Assembly (NCBI GenBank): GCA_030593155.1
Contig: JAUVHT010000027.1
Span: forward strand, 1 to 9,138
Source: Candidatus Bathyarchaeota archaeon
GTDB lineage: Archaea; Thermoproteota; Bathyarchaeia; TCS64
Length of the DNA stretch: 9,138 bases
Direction of reading: 5' to 3'
The translations under genes and the position numbers were made by a program. Under the pieces are notes generated by a model, which saw only the letters and a list, made by a program, of their open reading frames with translations, made no database searches and had not been told where the DNA came from. Below, piece by piece: positions 5,479 to 9,138 of this stretch; position 1 is the first letter of the stretch, and each line of letters begins with the position of its first letter.

Positions 5479-7206
5479 TCACCTGTGGGAATAGAAAGCG
5501 ACGAACGGAGACGCGCTCTCCACCCTGACGAATCCAAACCGCTCGAACTGGATCATATCGTCAGCCTTCAGATCTTCGCAGCCTGGCTCGGCCAGGCCCT
5601 CAGCCGAAGTGTCCGGCATGATTACCTTAGCTTGGATTCCCCCGCCTTTTAGGAGCCAGTGGATGAAAGGGGCGTCCGCCTCCCTGGCCTCCTGGCGGCC
5701 CTTGGAGTGGTATCGGGCTTTGACTCCGCTGGGGCTTTTCTCCGTCACTTCTATGTTGAAAAGGCCCATCAAACGGGTTAATCTACCTGGAATCAGCTTG
5801 CTGAGATCGTCTCTGGAGATCACGAACGACGCCTCACCCTCCTCTGCCCTCACCTCGTAATCCCTTGTGCCCCAGTCGGGATGATCCGGGTGGCGCATCA
5901 GCCTCGCGACGTGTCCCCCGTCCAAGCCCAAAACTTGGAGGGCCACCGGATCCTTGACGAAGAAGAACCTCTTCGCCTTGGGCTCTATTATCCGCCGGTT
6001 GACCGAGGCTATGTGGGCCCAGCTAAGCATGGCGTTGATGGGCTTCGGCCCCACCTGGATCATGATCTCCCTTATTGCTTCGGGCTGGATACCCCGCCGC
6101 CTCAGGGCCTTAAGGGTCCCGAGCCGGGGGTCGGCCCAGCCGGAGTATACTCCTTCCTCAATGCCTTTCCTTATCTTGGACTTGCTCAGGATGCCCACTT
6201 CCAGGCCAAGGCGTCCAATGTTGATTATCTCGGGGTAATCCCACCCCAGGTGCTTCGAGAGCTGCCTCTGCCGGGTCGTGTTGACCTCGTGCTCCTTTCC
6301 CCTGATTATGTGGGAGATCGCCATCTCGTGGTCGTCTATGCCGCAGCTGAAGTTGTATAGGGGCCAGACCCTGTACTTGTTCCCCTGCCTCGGGTGGGCG
6401 CTCGTGGCGATGCGAAGGGCCGGCCAGTCCCGAACCGCCGGGTTGGGGTGGTCTAGGTCCGTCTTGATCCTGACCACGGCCTCCCCTTTCTGGAAGGTCC
6501 CGTCCAGCATCTTCCCCCACCTCTCAAGGTGAACCTCTGGGGGCTGGTCCCTGCAGGGGCAGGCCTTCTTCGCCATGTAGAGCTCCTTGAAGGCTGCAGT
6601 GTAGCAGGTGCAGACGTAGGCGGCGCCCCTCTCAATTAACTTGACCGCGTAGTCGTAGTATAACTCCAGCCTGTCAGACTGAATGTAGACCTCGTCCACC
6701 TTGGCCCCGAGCCATTCCAAGTCCTCCCTGATCCAGTCGTAGATCTCTAGGATGGGGGCCTTGACGTCTGGGGAGGTGTCCTCGTACCTCAGGATGAACT
6801 TGCCGTCGTACATCTTGGCGTACTCGTCGCAGAAGATGATGGGCTCTGCGCTCCCCAGGTGGAGGGCCCCGTCGGGGTTGGGGGCGAACCTTGTGCGGAT
6901 CTCATCGTAACTCTCAACATTCTCTAAGGGGGGGAGGGTTTTCTTCTCTTCTTCTCTCCTCTGGTACTCGAGCAGCTCCGGCCATCTCTCCTGGAGCGTC
7001 TGCCTCTGGCGCTCCGGAGACCACGAGTTTACCTCCTCCAACACCTCCTCGACGATGGAAACCACCTCGCGGGCCCTCCCCTTCAGCTGGGGGTTCTCCC
7101 CCATGACCCTCCCTATCACTGGGCCCTTCTGGGCTACTCCATCGTGGGTTGAAGCGTTGTAGACCGCATACTTCAAGGCGGCAGTCTTTACATCTTCCAA
7201 ACTCAT
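5479..7206 (-). CDS. gltX: Glutamyl-tRNA synthetase (archaeal type)
   Basis: GluRS is a class I aminoacyl-tRNA synthetase that charges tRNA-Glu; the archaeal form commonly also makes Glu-tRNA-Gln for the amidotransferase route. The 575-residue product has the archaeal/eukaryal architecture and length: a helical N-terminal extension of about 100 residues, the Rossmann catalytic core beginning RTRFAPNPDGALHLGS (104-119, containing the HIGH-equivalent HLGS), a CxC...CxC cysteine set (C199, C201, C216, C218) that probably binds zinc, the KMSKS-equivalent ILSKSK (339-344), and a C-terminal beta-barrel anticodon-binding region. The ATG at 7206 fits the family N-terminus; its nearest GGAG lies 12 bases upstream, further than usual. 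It is transcribed away from the YgbA-family gene and is followed by the rpl7ae promoter 66 bases downstream, so it is probably a single transcription unit. Confidence 0.96.
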   Translation of the reverse strand: MSLEDVKTAALKYAVYNASTHDGVAQKGPVIGRVMGENPQLKGRAREVVSIVEEVLEEVNSWSPERQRQTLQERWPELLEYQRREEEKKTLPPLENVESYDEIRTRFAPNPDGALHLGSAEPIIFCDEYAKMYDGKFILRYEDTSPDVKAPILEIYDWIREDLEWLGAKVDEVYIQSDRLELYYDYAVKLIERGAAYVCTCYTAAFKELYMAKKACPCRDQPPEVHLERWGKMLDGTFQKGEAVVRIKTDLDHPNPAVRDWPALRIATSAHPRQGNKYRVWPLYNFSCGIDDHEMAISHIIRGKEHEVNTTRQRQLSKHLGWDYPEIINIGRLGLEVGILSKSKIRKGIEEGVYSGWADPRLGTLKALRRRGIQPEAIREIMIQVGPKPINAMLSWAHIASVNRRIIEPKAKRFFFVKDPVALQVLGLDGGHVARLMRHPDHPDWGTRDYEVRAEEGEASFVISRDDLSKLIPGRLTRLMGLFNIEVTEKSPSGVKARYHSKGRQEAREADAPFIHWLLKGGGIQAKVIMPDTSAEGLAEPGCEDLKADDMIQFERFGFVRVESASPFVAFYSHR

Positions 7207-7218
7207 GGTCTCGGATCT

Positions 7219-7235
7219 CTCCTTTATCAGAGGAG
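7219..7235 (-). promoter_or_regulatory. Small hairpin in the gltX leader
   Basis: On the minus strand CTCCT and AGGAG can pair over the seven-base loop CTGATAA. The 3' arm is the only Shine-Dalgarno-like GGAG before gltX, and the 5' arm belongs to CCTCCT, which matches the anti-Shine-Dalgarno of 16S rRNA. The hairpin could mask the ribosome-binding site. A five-base stem is weak evidence. Confidence 0.3.
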
Positions 7236-7263
7236 GGATTCAGTCTCATTAGTCGAAGGACAT

Positions 7264-7278
7264 CTATTATGCTTTTCC
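7264..7278 (-). promoter_or_regulatory. Possible promoter of gltX
   Basis: GGAAAAGC (BRE-like) followed by ATAATAG (TATA-like) lies about 60 bases before the gltX ATG, and would place the start near 7241. A second AT-rich patch around 7285-7295 is an alternative, so the exact box is uncertain. Confidence 0.35.
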
Positions 7279-7392
7279 TGAAAGATACAAATTTTCCCAT
7301 TCAACTCTCACGTTTATTAGGAGCTGTTTCAGCCCTTACAATGTATTCCGGGCAATCTCTAGGATACTGAATGAATGAGTATTTGTAACAAC

Positions 7393-7398
7393 GGAGGT
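7393..7398 (+). promoter_or_regulatory. Ribosome-binding site deciding the start of the YgbA-family gene
   Basis: GGAGGT is a full Shine-Dalgarno match seven bases before the GTG at 7406. An in-frame GTG at 7397 overlaps this site and so cannot be the natural start. Confidence 0.7.
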
Positions 7399-7405
7399 GG
7401 CAAGA

Positions 7406-7756
7406 GTGGACAGGAAGGTAGACAAAGATGTCAGAGTCCTTGCGAAATTTATGGAAGTCTACTGTAATCACAAACATCCAGACCTTGACAAGGAACCGTG
7501 GCTGTCACCGGATAGTCAGGGTACCTCAAATTTGAATCCGAAACCTCTCCTGTGTCATGAATGTTCGGCCCTCCTCGACTATTCGGCCGACAGGAGGAGG
7601 TTGTGCCCCCTTGATCCCAAACCGACCTGCAAGAACTGCAAGATCCACTGTTATGCCCCGGAGAACCGGGCGAAGATCAGGGAGGTCATGAGGTTCTCGG
7701 GGATGCACATGATCAAAAGGGGGAGGGTCGACATGATCTTCCACTACCTATTCTAG
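7406..7756 (+). CDS. YgbA / nitrous oxide-stimulated promoter family protein
   Basis: The product is a small cysteine-rich protein that I assign to the YgbA-like 'nitrous oxide-stimulated promoter' family, whose biochemical role is not established; the E. coli member is linked to the nitrosative stress response. With the GTG start at 7406 it has 116 residues. The family pattern is visible: an N-terminal helix ending in FMEVYCNHKH (15-24), CHEC (50-53), LLDYSADRR, C67, the CKNCKIHC set (75-82), then YAPENRAKIREVMRFSG (83-99). The conserved cysteines C20, C50, C53, C67, C75, C78 and C82 suggest a metal or iron-sulfur site, which is inference. The segment of about 25 residues between the first Cys-His cluster and CHEC looks longer than in the bacterial proteins I remember. 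It is the only plus-strand gene here, divergent from gltX and convergent with metV. No convincing TATA box was found for it. Confidence 0.85.
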   Translation: MDRKVDKDVRVLAKFMEVYCNHKHPDLDKEPWLSPDSQGTSNLNPKPLLCHECSALLDYSADRRRLCPLDPKPTCKNCKIHCYAPENRAKIREVMRFSGMHMIKRGRVDMIFHYLF

Positions 7757-7784
7757 TGTGTCGAATGTATCGATTTCTAAGAGT

Positions 7785-7801
7785 AAAAAAGGGTTAAAAA
7801 A
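7785..7801 (-). terminator. T-rich terminator after metV
   Basis: On the minus strand two T6 runs (7801-7796 and 7790-7785) flank AACCC; the first overlaps the metV stop region and the second follows it directly. Such U-tracts without a strong hairpin are typical archaeal terminators. It lies in the short gap facing the convergent YgbA-family gene. Confidence 0.55.
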
Positions 7802-8429
7802 TAAGTTCAGCTGTTAGGACTTTTTTCGAGTTGTCCCTGGGGGGTCTGAAGGTCATGAAGAGGTCCAGCCTGTCCTGCTCCGTTAGATTCTTCCAGATCA
7901 GGATCCAGGCGCAGTCGTTCTCGTACTCGCCGACCTCGCACTTACCCTCCACCTGGCCGCCGCAGGGGCCATTCAGCAGGCCCTTGGGGCAACGGGTGAT
8001 GGGGCAGACGCCACCGGTCTCGTCCAAGATGCATTCTCCGCATGCCTTGCACATGTCGTAGAACTTGCCGATCCGCTCCGTCTTTCCGATGAACAGCGTG
8101 TCGGAGGCTGGCAGCACTATCTTACCCGAGTACTCACCCACGGTCTGCACACCGACGCCGCACGCCATCACCAGAATCGCGTCCGCCTCCTTAACGACAT
8201 CCCTGTATTTCTTCAAGTCTTTCCTGTCGATCCTTATGTCGCATGGTTCCTCGACCATGGCTGAACCGACGACCTTGTCTCCAAGCATCTCTACCATCTC
8301 GGCGACCTGCTCCTCGCCACCCGTCTGGCAGCTTGTTGAGCAAGTTCCGCAGCCGACGACGAACAGCTTTCCGAAGGGCTTGGTCATCTCCTCGATTTCT
8401 TCATCGGGTTTCTTCTTCGTAATTATCAT
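7794..8429 (-). CDS. metV: MetV-type cysteine-rich protein (methylene-tetrahydrofolate reductase C-terminal domain family)
   Basis: The 211-residue product matches the stand-alone 'methylene-tetrahydrofolate reductase C-terminal' family, known as MetV in acetogens, where it forms a complex with MetF and provides metal and/or iron-sulfur sites. It has thirteen cysteines. An N-terminal group (C27, C30, C34) sits in GCGTCSTSC, with C63 and C90 further on. A second group, C127, C130, C133, C142 and C147, lies in CKACGEC...CPITRCPKG, followed by NGPCGG (154-158), C164 and C173, and the family-like tail with FRPPRDNSKK. The first group resembles a zinc or cluster site and the second an Fe-S-type arrangement, but the cofactors cannot be read from sequence. 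The ATG at 8429 follows GAGGTGA at a good distance. The gene starts 11 bases after the metF stop, so the two form one operon and probably one enzyme. Confidence 0.9.
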   Translation of the reverse strand: MIITKKKPDEEIEEMTKPFGKLFVVGCGTCSTSCQTGGEEQVAEMVEMLGDKVVGSAMVEEPCDIRIDRKDLKKYRDVVKEADAILVMACGVGVQTVGEYSGKIVLPASDTLFIGKTERIGKFYDMCKACGECILDETGGVCPITRCPKGLLNGPCGGQVEGKCEVGEYENDCAWILIWKNLTEQDRLDLFMTFRPPRDNSKKVLTAELIF

Positions 8430-8440
8430 CCACGCTCACC

Positions 8441-9138
8441 TCACATGGTCTCCGCGAGCAGGGGCTCGAAGATACGCTCATAGAGCACGGCCATCATGTG
8501 AATCCCGGCTGCTTTAGTCGTCTTCTTTATCTCATTGATGAAGGGCGCGAAGAACTCTATGTTCACCTCGTCGTAAAGGTCCTTCCGCTTCTCCTTGTCA
8601 GGCTCATCCTTGCACTTCCTCATGGATTCGAGGAGGTCCTTGGGGACGCTGACGCCCGGAATGTACTTGTCGAAGAAGTCGGCTATTCCGAAGGACTTGA
8701 GGGGGAAGATGCCAACTAGGGTGGGGCAGTTGAACTTCTCGGTCTCCTTCAGGAACTCCTTGGTCAGGTCGATGTCGAACATCGTCTGGGTCTGGATGAA
8801 GTCGGTGCCTAATTTCACCTTCCGCCCGATCTTCAAAATCTCGGGCTCCAACGGGTTGGCGTTGGGGTTGGCCGCTATGGCAACGTTGATGGGGACCTTA
8901 CCGTGGATCTCGTTCCCCTCAAGGTCGGTCCCCTCGTCTATCATCTTATGAAGGAGGTAGACGAACTGGGCCGAGTCAAGGTCGTAGACCGAGAGGCCTC
9001 CCTTGTTGTCCCCAAGGACCGTGTGGTCCCCCGATATGGCCAGGATGTTCTTTATTCCCAGGTAGGCGGCGGCCAGCACGTCCGAGGTGAGGGCGAGCCT
9101 GTTCCTGTCCCTGATGACCATCTGGTAGACGGTCTCCA
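8441..9138 (-). CDS. metF: Methylenetetrahydrofolate reductase MetF (partial, N-terminus off the right edge)
   Basis: MetF reduces methylene-tetrahydrofolate to methyl-tetrahydrofolate with FAD. The visible C-terminal 232 residues or so of this TIM-barrel enzyme begin ETVYQMVIRDRNRLAL; the frame stays open to the edge, so the ATG at 9121 is internal and not the start. Family features are RDRNR, a helix with AAYLGIKN, the flavin-region motif GDH in LAISGDHTVLGD, VYDLDSAQ, a PINVAIAANPNANP segment at the folate side, FIQTQTMFD, and the ending AAGIHMMAVLYERIFEPLLAETM. About 60-70 N-terminal residues, including the catalytic Glu region, lie outside the window. It is followed at 11 bases by metV. 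Archaea more often use the unrelated F420-dependent Mer for the equivalent step on tetrahydromethanopterin, so this pair suggests folate-type C1 carriers or methionine synthesis. Which of these applies cannot be told from here. Confidence 0.93.
   Translation of the reverse strand, partial: ETVYQMVIRDRNRLALTSDVLAAAYLGIKNILAISGDHTVLGDNKGGLSVYDLDSAQFVYLLHKMIDEGTDLEGNEIHGKVPINVAIAANPNANPLEPEILKIGRKVKLGTDFIQTQTMFDIDLTKEFLKETEKFNCPTLVGIFPLKSFGIADFFDKYIPGVSVPKDLLESMRKCKDEPDKEKRKDLYDEVNIEFFAPFINEIKKTTKAAGIHMMAVLYERIFEPLLAETM

Noticed and set aside
6914..7300. Minus-strand open frame of 128 codons over the 5' end of gltX
   Set aside because: It begins in the gltX leader and is rich in Gly, Arg and Pro out of frame with the GluRS N-terminal domain; nothing recognisable.
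1..9138. CRISPR array, tRNA or rRNA gene, insertion sequence, integrase or other mobile element
   Set aside because: I found no regularly spaced repeats, no tRNA-like or rRNA sequence, no transposase motifs and no terminal repeats.

Overview
The window reads as an ordinary, gene-dense stretch of archaeal chromosome with moderately high GC. Evidence for Archaea: an L7Ae / S28e / L24e ribosomal cluster, a two-gene archaeal/eukaryal-type clamp loader (RfcS and RfcL), an archaeal-type glutamyl-tRNA synthetase, and AT-rich TATA-like boxes a few tens of bases before several genes. A MetF/MetV methylene-tetrahydrofolate reductase pair and a YgbA-family protein sit beside them. Together with gene order this makes me think of an uncultured Bathyarchaeia-like (Thermoproteota) lineage, but the placement is inference and no 16S gene is present.

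Layout, left to right: (1) 1-1892, minus: a zinc carboxypeptidase (M14) gene running off the left edge, broken by an in-frame TAA at codon 36 and a one-base frameshift near 987-998. (2) 2026-4418, minus: rfcS then rfcL, joined by an ATGA start/stop overlap. (3) 4576-5373, minus: rpl7ae, rps28e, rpl24e in a tight operon behind a clear TATA box. (4) 5479-7206, minus: gltX. (5) 7406-7756, plus: the only plus-strand gene, a small cysteine-rich protein of the nitrous-oxide-stimulated-promoter (YgbA) family, divergent from gltX. (6) 7794-9138, minus: metF (its 5' part beyond the right edge) followed by metV, with a T-rich terminator after metV.

Functionally, blocks 2-4 are housekeeping: clamp loading for replication, ribosomal large- and small-subunit proteins, and charging of tRNA-Glu. 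Block 6 supplies the reductase step from methylene- to methyl-tetrahydrofolate, which can feed methionine synthesis or the methyl branch of the Wood-Ljungdahl pathway. The most unusual points are an extra module of about 50 residues in RfcL together with the absence of the usual charged tail and PIP box, and the doubly lesioned M14 gene. I see no mobile element, CRISPR array, tRNA or rRNA gene, and no intergenic gap longer than about 200 bases.
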